From NCBI GenBank assembly GCA_937918935.1, contig CAKZSI010000028.1, positions 1 to 64,000 on the forward strand: a DNA stretch of 64,000 nucleotides. The letters run 5' to 3'. A program made the translations under genes and the position numbers. The notes beneath the pieces are model-generated. The model worked only from the letters and a program-made list of their open reading frames with translations, searched no databases and was not told the origin of the DNA. This DNA is from an uncultured Chloroflexales bacterium. GTDB lineage: Bacteria > Chloroflexota > Chloroflexia > Chloroflexales > Chloroflexaceae. This document shows positions 35,484 through 43,536 of the stretch, piece by piece (position 1 is the first letter of the stretch; each line of letters begins with the position of its first letter).

Positions 35484-36848
35484 ATGGACCCGCAACGTCT
35501 CTGGACGGCATCGCTGCGCGCCGCGCCCTGCGGCGCGGCCATCACCTCGGTCATGGCCGCGGCCCTTGCCGCCGTCGAGCCTGGTGCTGCCGTGCGCCGC
35601 TGCCTGCGCCGCGATGGCGATACCCTCGTCGCGGGTGAGCGGGTCTTCGATCTGCGAACGATCGACCGGGTCTTCGTGATTGGCGCAGGGAAGGCCGGCG
35701 CGCCCATGGCCCGCGCCGCCGCTGCCGTGCTTGGCCCGCACCTGACCGAGGGTCTGGTAGTGGTGAAGGACGGCCACCTCGACGGTGCGCCACCGCCCCG
35801 CGTGGCCGTGGTTGAGGCGGGGCACCCCGTGCCCGATGAACGTGGCGTCGCCGCCGCCCGTCGCATGGCCAGCATGCTCCGCGACCTTGGCCTGCGCGAC
35901 CTGGTGGTCGCCCTTATTTCTGGCGGTGGCTCGGCCCTGCTGACCCTGCCCGCTCCGGGGGTCGCTCTCACCGATCTGCAGGCTCTCACTGCCGATCTGC
36001 TCGCCTCGGGCGCGAGCATCGGCGAGATCAACGCCCTGCGCAAGCACCTCGACCTGGTGAAGGGCGGCGGCCTGGCGCGTATGGTCCACCCGGCCTCACT
36101 GGTAACGCTCGTGCTCTCCGATGTGGTCGGCAACCCCCTTGATGTGATCGCCTCTGGTCCGACCGTGGCCGATAGCAGCACCTTTGCCGATGCCTGGGCC
36201 GTTCTGGAGCGTTACGGGTTGATCGAGCGCGTGTCTACGGCCATTGCCGCGTATCTGCGCGCCGGGATGGCCGGAGCCGTTCCCGAGACGCCCGGGCCCG
36301 GCGATCCGGCGCTGGCTGAGACCAGCACGATCCTGGTGGGCAGCAACCCTATCGCCGCCGATGCCGCTCTCGCCGCTGCACAGGCCGCCGGTTTCCACGC
36401 GCTGCTGCTTACCACGTTTCTTGAGGGTGAAGCGCGCGAAGCCGGGCGCTTCCTGGCCGCCGTGCTGCGCGAACTCGCCGCCAGCGGCAGGCCGCTGCCC
36501 CGTCCGGCATGCCTGGTGGCCGGCGGCGAAACAACGGTGACTCTTCGCGGCAACGGACGGGGCGGGCGCAACCAGGAACTGGCCCTCGCCGCCGCCCTGG
36601 CCCTCGCCGGCACACCCGATGTGGCCCTGGTCGCCCTGGCCACCGATGGCGGCGATGGCCCCACCGATGCGGCCGGCGCCGTTGCCAGCGGCGACACGGT
36701 GCGCCGCGCCCGTGCCCTGGGTCTCGACCCCGCCGCCCACCTGGCGCGCAATGATGCCTATCCCTTCTTCGAGGCCATAGATGATTTGCTGCGCCCTGGC
36801 CCGACGACAACCAATGTGAATGATCTGGCGTTCTTGTTCGCATGGTGA
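35484..36848 (+). CDS. glycerate 2-kinase (MOFRL/DUF4147 family)
   Basis: A 454-residue enzyme of the glycerate kinase type that converts D-glycerate to 2-phosphoglycerate, feeding glyoxylate or serine-cycle carbon into glycolysis. The N-terminal DUF4147 domain contains VIGAGKAGAPMA, the phosphate-binding ALISGGGSALL and LRKHLDLVKGGGLA. The C-terminal MOFRL domain has LVAGGETTVTLRGNGRGGRNQELAL, ALATDGGDGPTDAAGA and the closing GPTTTNVNDL. Length is normal. The preceding IclR gene is probably its regulator. The ATG at 35484 lacks a strong Shine-Dalgarno. Confidence 0.92.
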   Translation: MDPQRLWTASLRAAPCGAAITSVMAAALAAVEPGAAVRRCLRRDGDTLVAGERVFDLRTIDRVFVIGAGKAGAPMARAAAAVLGPHLTEGLVVVKDGHLDGAPPPRVAVVEAGHPVPDERGVAAARRMASMLRDLGLRDLVVALISGGGSALLTLPAPGVALTDLQALTADLLASGASIGEINALRKHLDLVKGGGLARMVHPASLVTLVLSDVVGNPLDVIASGPTVADSSTFADAWAVLERYGLIERVSTAIAAYLRAGMAGAVPETPGPGDPALAETSTILVGSNPIAADAALAAAQAAGFHALLLTTFLEGEAREAGRFLAAVLRELAASGRPLPRPACLVAGGETTVTLRGNGRGGRNQELALAAALALAGTPDVALVALATDGGDGPTDAAGAVASGDTVRRARALGLDPAAHLARNDAYPFFEAIDDLLRPGPTTTNVNDLAFLFAW

Positions 36849-36889
36849 GGCAGGGGCGCGGGGAAACCAGGTTTCCCCGCGCCCCTGCC
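36849..36889. repeat. dispersed palindrome, perfect core, directly after the glycerate kinase stop
   Basis: GGCAGGGGCGCGGGGAAACC-A-GGTTTCCCCGCGCCCCTGCC is a perfect inverted repeat of 20 bp per arm starting at the base after the stop codon. It is the best-preserved copy in the window. Confidence 0.9.
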
Positions 36890-36901
36890 CGTGCGATGGT
36901 T

Positions 36902-36943
36902 GTGAGGGAGATTGGGGAAACCTGGTTTCCCCATACCCTCTCA
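36902..36943. repeat. second adjacent copy of the palindrome
   Basis: TGAGGGAGATTGGGGAAACC-T-GGTTTCCCCATACCCTCTCA, with perfect inner arms and a few mismatches in the outer arms. It is only 12 bp from the previous copy. Confidence 0.85.
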
Positions 36944-37008
36944 CCGGCCAGGTCACATCAGGCCGCACACGGCTTCGCCGCACAACGCCGGAACGAAAAA
37001 GGACTTTC

Positions 37009-37031
37009 CTGGGAGGGCGAAGCCCTCCCAG
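37009..37031 (-). terminator. terminator of the FlgD-Ig lipoprotein gene (GGGAGGGC hairpin type)
   Basis: CTGGGAGGGC-GAA-GCCCTCCCAG is a perfect 10-bp stem. On the minus strand it is followed by GAAAGTCCTTTTTCG. It lies 30 bp after the stop at 37061. Confidence 0.65.
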
Positions 37032-37060
37032 ACCCTCCCATTCCCTGGCCTGTTTTCACA

Positions 37061-38275
37061 TCAGAATCCCACCTCAACGATAGTGCGCCCGGTGCGATCC
37101 TGGAAGAAGCCCACTCCGTCCTGGATCAGGCCGACGTAGAAGCCCATTTTCGTTTCGCGTTGCAGGACGCGCACCCGCCCGACGATAGTGATCTCTTCGC
37201 CGGGCATGAAGAAATCCTCGACCCCGGGCGCGCTCCACTGCTCGGGGGGCCTGGCGCTGAGCGCCCAGCGGAAGGGGTAGCGTTTGGCCCCGCCGCCACT
37301 GTTGGCGTCCCAGTCCATGCCCAGGCGCCAGAAGCCGCCGGCCTGGGCAGCGTAGCGCCCGCCTTCAATCGAGGAGAAGACCTCATCGGTGGTGTACTCA
37401 AAGCCGCTGGGCGGTCCATAGGTGCGGATGGGCACGGTGCCGGTGTTCCGCACGCGCACGGTGACGGTGATTACCTCGCCGAGCATGACGCGCTGCGGAG
37501 CGATGTAGGCCGAGACGATCCGCGCCTCGGGCTGGCCCACGTTCGCCAGTTCGATGGATCCCTGGCGTTGCGCCAGGTTGCCGAAGCGGTCCTCGGCGCG
37601 CACCGTGTAGGTGTAGACCCCCGCTGGCAGCAGTGCGCCATTAGGACGTTTACCGTTCCAGACGTGGTGCTGCTCATAAGGGCCTTCGTCTTCGCGCGTC
37701 ACCACAGGGATGATCGCGCCGTCGGGGGCGATCACCTCGATGTCCACCGTGGCGCTCACGGGCAGCCGGTAGGTGAACTCGGCAACGTCGTCGATCGCGT
37801 CGGCATTGGGTGAGATAATCGCCGGCATGACGGTAAGGTTCTCGATGTCGGGCAGCGGCGCTTCGTCCCCGGTAATGGTGAGAGCCAGACGGCGCTCCTC
37901 GCGCTGACCGGCGTTGGTCTGAGCGGCCACGACAATGGTGTAGGCGCCGGGGGGCAGCAGGCGGCGCACCAGCACCGGGTCGCCGGTGGGCGCAGTTCCA
38001 TCGAAGCGCAGCACGTAGGGGGTACGGCTGGCCACGCGCGGCTGGGCGCGCCGCAGATCGTAGCGCGCGCCGCTGGCATCGAGCACGTAGATGTCCACCG
38101 TGGCGTCGTGGCTCACGGTATAGGCGATGGTCAGCGGCGCGTTCGCTTCCGTGGGGGCAAAGGTGTCGGCGCTGAGCGTCACGTCCCCGAGCAGAGGGCC
38201 GCCGCCGCAGCCGATGAGCAGCAGTGCTGTGGCCACAAGGGTAATCAGTATCCATGCAGTTCGAGTCATAGCCAT
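37061..38275 (-). CDS. lipoprotein with FlgD-type immunoglobulin-like domains
   Basis: A 404-residue lipoprotein: hydrophobic signal (8-22) and lipobox LIGC (in LLLIGCGGG). The mature part is all beta. A first FlgD-like Ig domain (about 40-145) contains VDIYVLDASGARYDLR and PPGAYTIVVAAQTNAG. A second (about 150-250) starts with AIISPNADAIDDVAEFTYRL, the usual SPN-x-D opening, and ends PAGVYTYTVRAEDRFGN. A third beta domain (about 255-404) has VITVTVRVRNTGTVPIRTYGP, resembling CARDB-type folds. The ATG at 38275 is picked because the signal begins there and GGAGGG lies upstream; a second ATG follows two codons later. A surface structural or adhesive role is inferred. Confidence 0.8.
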   Translation of the reverse strand: MAMTRTAWILITLVATALLLIGCGGGPLLGDVTLSADTFAPTEANAPLTIAYTVSHDATVDIYVLDASGARYDLRRAQPRVASRTPYVLRFDGTAPTGDPVLVRRLLPPGAYTIVVAAQTNAGQREERRLALTITGDEAPLPDIENLTVMPAIISPNADAIDDVAEFTYRLPVSATVDIEVIAPDGAIIPVVTREDEGPYEQHHVWNGKRPNGALLPAGVYTYTVRAEDRFGNLAQRQGSIELANVGQPEARIVSAYIAPQRVMLGEVITVTVRVRNTGTVPIRTYGPPSGFEYTTDEVFSSIEGGRYAAQAGGFWRLGMDWDANSGGGAKRYPFRWALSARPPEQWSAPGVEDFFMPGEEITIVGRVRVLQRETKMGFYVGLIQDGVGFFQDRTGRTIVEVGF

Positions 38276-38451
38276 TATGTAGCGTAACCCTCCGCTTACG
38301 TGCTGTGTCGCCTTTTGGAGGGTGAGGGGTAAGGCGGAGTCATCCGTATATCCTTGCGGTGCAACTTCATGAAAGTCTACCACACAACCGTCTCCTCTCT
38401 GCGAGGCGCAGAATGAGGAACAGGTGAAGCCGCCCTGGCGCCGGGCGCGCC

Positions 38452-38460
38452 TGGTATAAT
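38452..38460 (+). promoter_or_regulatory. extended -10 promoter upstream of sppA
   Basis: TGGTATAAT is a perfect extended -10 without a clear -35. The following bases, GCCTGTAATGC, nearly repeat those after the -10 at 61885. Confidence 0.45.
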
Positions 38461-38705
38461 GCCTGTAATGCACACAGACCCCGCATAAGAGGACGGATCT
38501 CTCCCAGGAAACTTGCGCCGTAGGGGAGGGCCTGGAAGAGCTCCGCCCTCCCAGAGACGTTCTTTTTTTCCACCCCGGTGGTGCGCACGCCGCGATTGGT
38601 CTGTAGCGTTTCTCGAAAGGGTTGACCCGGAACGATGGCAGCCCGAGCACAGCGAACCATACGGCGCAGTGTCATCAGTGCATCAAGCATTCCGGTCAGT
38701 GCTCT

Positions 38706-40433
38706 ATGGCAACACTCATGTATCTGCTGACCGCTCTCTGGCGGGGAAGCGTGAACTTCTGGCGCCGGCTGCGCCGCCGCCGCATCGACTGGGTGCGCAT
38801 GGAGGTGAGCGGCGCCTTGCCCGAACTGGCCGAGCCGCTGGTCTGGTGGCAGAGCCGCTTCGGCGGCGTCGCCACCCCCGTGAGCCTGCAGATCCTCCGG
38901 CGGCGCTTCGAGCGCCTGGCCGATGACCCGCACATTCGCGGTGTGGTGCTGGTCATTCGCGATCTCGCTGCGGGCTGGGCCGGCATTCAGGGTCTCCACG
39001 AGATCCTCCACATCTACCGCGATGCAGGCAAGCGCGTGGTGGCCTATCTGCCCTCTGCCGATACGCGCGCCTACTTCGCCGCCTGTGGCGCCGACCGGGT
39101 GGTGATGCCGCCAACGGCCTATCTGAATCTGACCGGCCTGCGGGTCGAGGTGACCCTCTTCGGCGACGCCCTGCGCCTGGCCGGGCTGGAGGCCGAGGTC
39201 ATCGCCGTGTCGCCCTACAAGAGTGCTGGCGACCAGTTGGCCCGCGCCTCGCTCTCGCCCGAGGCCCGCGAGCAACTCGAACGGCTCATTGACGACCGCT
39301 TTACGATGCTCGTCGAGACCATCTCCGCCGCGCGCGGTCTCGGCAACGAACAGGTTCGGGCGTTGATCGATCGCGCCCCCTTCCGCGCTGGCGCCGCCTG
39401 CAAGGCCGGCCTGCTCGACGCCGCGCTCTACGAGGACGAACTGGAGGCGTACCTGCGGCGTCTCGACGAGACAGCCACTCCAGAGACCACGACGCCCGGC
39501 AAAGGCGGCGACGGGCTGGCGCTGATTGACTGGCTGCAGGCCGACCGCTGGCTGCCCCTGCCCCCTGCCCGCCGCGAGCACCGTTTTGTGGGTGTCATTC
39601 CCGTCGTCGGCGCCATCGCCACTGGAACGAGCCGGCGCTCGCCGCTGCCGCTGCCCATTCTTGGCGGCAACCTCGCCGGCAGCGACACCATCGCCCAGGC
39701 TCTGCGCCGTGCCGAGCGCGACAACCGCGTGGCCGCCGTCGTGATGCACATCGACTCCTCCGGCGGCGACTCGTTTGCCTCCGACCTGATCTGGCGCGAG
39801 GCGCTACGCCTCAGCCGGCGCAAGCCGCTGGTGGTCAGTATGGGTGATGTGGCGGCTTCGGGAGGCTACTATATCGCTACTCCGGCGCGGGTGATTGTGG
39901 CTCGCCCGGCTACCCTCACCGGCAGTATTGGCGTCCTCGCTGTGCGACCGAATGGCGCCACCTTGCTTGAACGGGCGCGCATTGGTGTGGGGGTGATCAG
40001 CCGGGGGGCCAACAGCGGTCTCTTTTCGCCCCTGCGCCCGCTTGAGGCAAACGAACGCGACGCCCTCACCCGCACGGTGTTCGAGACCTACGCCATCTTC
40101 AAGGATCGGGTCCGCGAGGGACGGGGCATCGAGGAGGAGCAACTTGAGCCTATCGCCGGCGGGCGCGTCTGGACGGGGCGCGAGGCGGCCCTGTTCGGCC
40201 TGGTGGACGACCTGGGGGGCCTGCCCGCTGCAGTGGCCCGCGCCCGCGAACTGGCCAGCCTGCCTCCCGATCCACGCCCTCCGCTGCTGATGGTGCGGGG
40301 CGGGGGCCGGCGTGATCTCCTGCCGCGCCCCTTTCCGCCCGCCGAACCGCCGAGTTTCCTCTCCGCCTTGCTGGAGGAGGCCCTGCGCACCCGCGTACTC
40401 GCCGCGCTGCCCTTCGTCTTCCGCGAAGCCTGA
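38706..40433 (+). CDS. sppA: signal peptide peptidase SppA, 67K-type (peptidase S49)
   Basis: A 575-residue protein with two tandem S49 domains, like the long SppA of proteobacteria. It degrades cleaved signal peptides in the membrane. The N-terminal half has the general-base Lys 172 (VSPYKSAGDQ) and the C-terminal half has the nucleophile Ser 385 (GDVAASGGYYIA), which together form the split catalytic dyad. HIDSSGGDSFASD (348-360) and TLTGSIGVLA are also typical. The N-terminal helix is amphipathic and weakly hydrophobic (about 5-20), so membrane association is likely but not a classic anchor. ATG at 38706 or 38718 are both possible, and neither has a good ribosome binding site. Just after the stop begins a palindromic repeat. 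Confidence 0.9.
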   Translation: MATLMYLLTALWRGSVNFWRRLRRRRIDWVRMEVSGALPELAEPLVWWQSRFGGVATPVSLQILRRRFERLADDPHIRGVVLVIRDLAAGWAGIQGLHEILHIYRDAGKRVVAYLPSADTRAYFAACGADRVVMPPTAYLNLTGLRVEVTLFGDALRLAGLEAEVIAVSPYKSAGDQLARASLSPEAREQLERLIDDRFTMLVETISAARGLGNEQVRALIDRAPFRAGAACKAGLLDAALYEDELEAYLRRLDETATPETTTPGKGGDGLALIDWLQADRWLPLPPARREHRFVGVIPVVGAIATGTSRRSPLPLPILGGNLAGSDTIAQALRRAERDNRVAAVVMHIDSSGGDSFASDLIWREALRLSRRKPLVVSMGDVAASGGYYIATPARVIVARPATLTGSIGVLAVRPNGATLLERARIGVGVISRGANSGLFSPLRPLEANERDALTRTVFETYAIFKDRVREGRGIEEEQLEPIAGGRVWTGREAALFGLVDDLGGLPAAVARARELASLPPDPRPPLLMVRGGGRRDLLPRPFPPAEPPSFLSALLEEALRTRVLAALPFVFREA

Positions 40434-40434
40434 T

Positions 40435-40461
40435 GAGCGGGGAAACCCGGTTTCCCCGCTC
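40435..40461. repeat. dispersed palindrome immediately after sppA
   Basis: GAGCGGGGAAACC-C-GGTTTCCCCGCTC, a perfect 13-bp inverted repeat that begins at the second base after the stop codon and may act as a terminator. Confidence 0.85.
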
Positions 40462-40529
40462 CCCTGTCCACCTGGCCGGGTGGATCTGAGGGGGCGAAGC
40501 CCTGCCAGGAATCCTCGTTCCTCACCGTG

Positions 40530-40862
40530 CGAGTAGCTGACCGCCGGTTGGAGAAGGGAGGGGAAATCAGGTTTCCCCAGCCCCCTCCCTGATGGGACGG
40601 CCTGGGAGGGCCTTGCCCTCCCAGAAGGTTATGGATAGCCTGGGGGCAGGCCCAGCGGCCCCGCGCCCCGCTGACCGCCGGTTGGAGGAAGGCGGGTAAC
40701 CCGGGTTTCCCCACGTCCCTGCCGGCAGGGAGGGCGATGTCGTCGCAGAACGTGATGGATAGCCCGGGGGCCGGCGCGGCGGCCCTGCGCCCCGCTGATC
40801 GCCGGTTGGAGGAAGGCGGGGAAACCGGGTTTCCCCACGCCCCTGCCGGCAGGGAGGGCCTG
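40530..40862. repeat. tandem array of about 124-bp units bearing palindromic cores
   Basis: GATAGCC-GGGGGC recurs at 40634 and 40758 (124-bp period), and each unit carries CTGA-CGCCGGTTGGAGGAAGGCGGG, then AACC-GGGTTTCCCCACG, then CCCTGCCGGCAGGGAGGGC. A third diverged copy of the second half starts near 40537. The array fills most of the 438-bp gap between sppA and the convergent MFS gene. The hairpin CTGGGAGGGC-CTT-GCCCTCCCAG at 40602-40624 is embedded in it. Confidence 0.8.
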
Positions 40863-40871
40863 ATCATTACT

Positions 40872-42302
40872 CTAATCCGCCTGGGCCGGGAGCGCCTGGC
40901 GCGTCAGGGCCTGCCCGCCCGCCAGGGAGGGCACGAGCGCCAGCAGCACCAGGCCCGCCGCCACCCGCATCGCCAGGTCGAAGCCGGCGGCCAGGGTGGC
41001 GGGTGGCGCGGCAGTTATCGGGGAGATCGGGCCGCCGTGGAGGGCGAACACGTGCGAGGCCCAGACCGCCCCGGCGATGGCCACCCCCGCCGTCTGGCCC
41101 AGGTTGCGCATCACTGCAAGCAGGCCACTGGCCACCCCCAGGGCCTCGGGCGGCGCGTTGCCCAGCACGGTGCTGTTGTTAGGGCTCTGGAACAGGCCCA
41201 CACCGACGCCAAGAACGAGCAGGCAGCCGATCAGGTACGTCAAGGGCGTGTCTACTCTGGCAAAACTCAGCCCGATCAAACTGGCCGCCGTGATCAGCAG
41301 GCCAGCCAGAGTGAGCGCCCGCGGCCCGATGCGGTCCGAGAGCCGCCCGCTGATCGGTGCGCTCAACGAGAGCGCCAGCGGTAGGCCCATCAGTGCCAGT
41401 CCCGTGGTTTGCAGGTCGAGTTTGAGCACGAATTGTAGAAAGAGGGGGGTCAGAATCAGATTGAAGGCCAGCCCGAGAAAGAGCAAAAAGCTTGCCAGCA
41501 GGTTGAGGGAAAAGGCTGGCACACGAAACATGCGCAGCCTGATCATCGGATGGGGGAAGCGCCACTCCCAGGCCAGAAAGGCGACCCCCGCCGCGCCGAA
41601 CAGTGCGAACAGCCCGGCGATGCGCGGATCGTCCCACCCCCAGATCGGCCCCTCGGTGAGCGCCAGCAGCAAGCCCAGCAGGGCGGCCATCAGCAGCAGG
41701 GCGCCCACCACGTCGAAGACCTGCCCGACCGCCGGCGCCCGATCGGGGGCGATGCTGCGCAGAGAGAGCCAGATCCCCGCCATACCCACCGGGACGTTGA
41801 CAAAGAAGATCGCTTCCCAACCGACGTAGCGCAGCAGCACGCCGCCGAGGGCCGGGCCGATCAGAATCCCCGCGGCCACGAACGAGCCGATCGCGCCCAG
41901 CGCCGTGCCACGCTCGCGTGGTGGAAACGCCGTAACGAGCAGCGCCGGCCCCACCGCCTGGATCATCGCCGCGCCCACCGCCTGCAACACCCGAAAGCCG
42001 ATCAACGCGCCAATGGTGGGCGCCAGCCCGCACAGCGCCGATGCCAGGGTAAAAACCCCAAAACCTGCAAGGTACATCCGGCGTTTGCCGAACATGTCCC
42101 CCAGCCGGCCCATCAGCAGCAGCAAACAGGAGATGGTCAGCAGGTACGCCAGCATCACCCACTCGACCACGTTGAGGTTACTGTTGAACGCCGCAACGAG
42201 TGTGCCCAGAGCAATGTTGACGATTGAACCGTCTATCGTTGACAGCAGCACGCCGCTGCCCACCGCCGCCAGCGCCCACCATTTGCGCGAATAGTCGTTC
42301 AC
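40872..42302 (-). CDS. MFS transporter, DHA2 (14-helix) drug exporter family
   Basis: A 476-residue major facilitator of the EmrB/QacA type, a proton-driven exporter of toxic compounds across the inner membrane. Helix 1 carries STIDGSIVNIALGTL, the DHA2 signature around D-x-x-I/V-V-N-V/I-A-L-P. The loop between helices 2 and 3 has the MFS motif GRLGDMFGKRRM. GFRVLQAVGAAMIQAVGPALL and the later GRLSDRIGPRAL are also seen, and about 14 helices are predicted. The GTG at 42302 is chosen because AAGGA lies 8 nt upstream and residue 1 then opens the normal short N-terminus; the upstream frame is not coding-like. Substrate unknown. Confidence 0.9.
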   Translation of the reverse strand: MNDYSRKWWALAAVGSGVLLSTIDGSIVNIALGTLVAAFNSNLNVVEWVMLAYLLTISCLLLLMGRLGDMFGKRRMYLAGFGVFTLASALCGLAPTIGALIGFRVLQAVGAAMIQAVGPALLVTAFPPRERGTALGAIGSFVAAGILIGPALGGVLLRYVGWEAIFFVNVPVGMAGIWLSLRSIAPDRAPAVGQVFDVVGALLLMAALLGLLLALTEGPIWGWDDPRIAGLFALFGAAGVAFLAWEWRFPHPMIRLRMFRVPAFSLNLLASFLLFLGLAFNLILTPLFLQFVLKLDLQTTGLALMGLPLALSLSAPISGRLSDRIGPRALTLAGLLITAASLIGLSFARVDTPLTYLIGCLLVLGVGVGLFQSPNNSTVLGNAPPEALGVASGLLAVMRNLGQTAGVAIAGAVWASHVFALHGGPISPITAAPPATLAAGFDLAMRVAAGLVLLALVPSLAGGQALTRQALPAQAD

Positions 42303-42463
42303 CGGAGATCCTTCGTCACGGTCGGGCCAGGTTGCCGTATTGTAGCACCGGTTGGAAGGACGCCGGGAGGTCCGGGTGCGGCGAAACGTTTTGCATAATC
42401 CCCACCGTCTCGCCACCCTGTCTGGAGCAACGCCTGCACGAGCCGATCGCGCCCCAACGCAAA

Positions 42464-42490
42464 GCGCCCCGCCGACATTCGGCAGGGCGC
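42464..42490 (-). terminator. intrinsic terminator of the Flp pilin gene
   Basis: On the minus strand GCGCCCTGCCGA-ATG-UCGGCGGGGCGC forms a 12-bp stem with one G-U pair and a 3-nt loop, followed by CTTTGCGTT. It lies 26 bp after the pilin stop. Confidence 0.6.
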
Positions 42491-42515
42491 TTCGAGATGA
42501 ACCGATGTGAAGGGG

Positions 42516-42674
42516 CTAGCGTCTCAGACCGCTGTCGATCTGCGAGAAGACCTCCGACACGCGGTTGCCGAGCAGCGTCAGGATACCGATAACAACAATA
42601 GCGATCAGCACGAGAATGAGCGCGTACTCGACCAGGCCCTGGCCCTCTTCCCTGGCGAAGAAGCTGCGAAGCAT
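42516..42674 (-). CDS. flp: Flp/Fap-type prepilin
   Basis: A 52-residue protein too short for most gene finders. It starts MLRSFFAREEGQGLVEYALIL: a short positive leader, then Gly-x-x-x-V-E-Y, the exact prepilin peptidase signature of Flp (TadA-system) pilins. Cleavage after Gly 13 would free a subunit starting with Leu; Glu 16 and Tyr 17 are the conserved pair. The hydrophobic helix (about 18-35) then forms the filament core. It has a perfect ribosome binding site (GGAGGTG, 42680-42686) with 5-nt spacing, its own promoter and a terminator, so it is a highly expressed monocistronic gene. No tad assembly genes are in the window, so they must be elsewhere. Confidence 0.9.
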   Translation of the reverse strand: MLRSFFAREEGQGLVEYALILVLIAIVVIGILTLLGNRVSEVFSQIDSGLRR

Positions 42675-42732
42675 TGTTTCACCTCCCTTCCGATACGAGT
42701 GTTGTTGGTAGAGGTTTTGCTCTACGCCCTGG

Positions 42733-42761
42733 TAGTATAGGTCGTACGACGCAAGACGACA
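42733..42761 (-). promoter_or_regulatory. promoter of the Flp pilin gene with an operator-like palindrome
   Basis: On the minus strand TTGTCG (42756-42761) and TATACT (42733-42738) are 17 bp apart. The spacer contains the perfect palindrome GTCGTACGAC (42740-42749), well placed for a repressor or activator site. Confidence 0.5.
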
Positions 42762-43067
42762 ATAGTCAGAAGGTACTGTGCATATGTGAGTACTGAATCT
42801 GGCGATTCTGATGCTGTAAAAGGACTTTTGGGGCGGATACGGCCGTCAATAGTACCAGGGTCCTGATATCAACATTGCCGGTTGGAGGGGCGTGGGTCAA
42901 CCCGGTTGCCCACATTCCTGCCCGCGGGCGGAAGGCGGCAACCCAACCCTCCGGGTTGCGCCCGGGGCAATCCGGCAGCCTCACGCCCCTGCCCGCCGGG
43001 AGGGTTTGGGAGGGTCTGGCCCTTCTCAGGGTTGGGTGGTGAGACCGCGCAGGCGCCTTGCCCGCGG
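42762..43067. other. repeat-filled intergenic region upstream of the pilin
   Basis: About 300 bp with no gene. It contains a diverged palindrome near 42885-42915 (GGCGTGGGTCAACCCGGTTGCCCACATTCC), a GGGTTGCCGCC/GGCGGCAACCC-type inverted arrangement and CCCGCCGGGAGGG modules. Confidence 0.55.
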
Positions 43068-43430
43068 TCATCTATGCAGGGTTAACATATCGATCACATT
43101 CAACACGGCAGTGATGATTGCCCCGAACGCCAGGGTAAGACCGAAGCTCCAGAGCAGCACACGGGCAGCGTAGGGGTTACGGCGGCGGGCGAACCACCAC
43201 CCGACGATCTGTGCCAGGGGCGCCAGCAGGCTGAAGAACAGCGGCGCGCCCAGTTGCAACCAGAACGGCGCACCCCCCGTGGCGGCCAGGATGCCGAACA
43301 GCCCGAAAGCGTTCACCATCACCAGCAAACTCAGCCCGGCCACGGCGCAGCCCAGCGGCCAGGCTGCGTAGGTTCGCGGCGGCTGCAGTGGCGTGTCGGG
43401 TTTGCCCGCGGGGAACTGTTCCTCGGCCAT
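43068..43430 (-). CDS. small membrane protein, function unknown
   Basis: A 120-residue protein with three predicted membrane helices (about 24-47, 54-78 and 90-112) and a proline-rich cytoplasmic N-terminus. The start codon at 43430 is the first ATG. The hydrophobicity pattern is regular, and the end is LTLHR. I do not recognise a family. It is not obviously linked to its neighbours: the methyltransferase gene upstream in the same direction is 106 bp away across a GGGAGGGC-type hairpin (about 43494-43513). Confidence 0.65.
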   Translation of the reverse strand: MAEEQFPAGKPDTPLQPPRTYAAWPLGCAVAGLSLLVMVNAFGLFGILAATGGAPFWLQLGAPLFFSLLAPLAQIVGWWFARRRNPYAARVLLWSFGLTLAFGAIITAVLNVIDMLTLHR

Positions 43431-43536
43431 GGTTCACCGTAAAACAGGCGCAAACGGCATGCTCCGCCATCCCTCGCCACGGGGGCGGGTCCGGGAGGGC
43501 TAAGCCCTTCCAGGACAATTGCTGTCCCGGTGGTGT

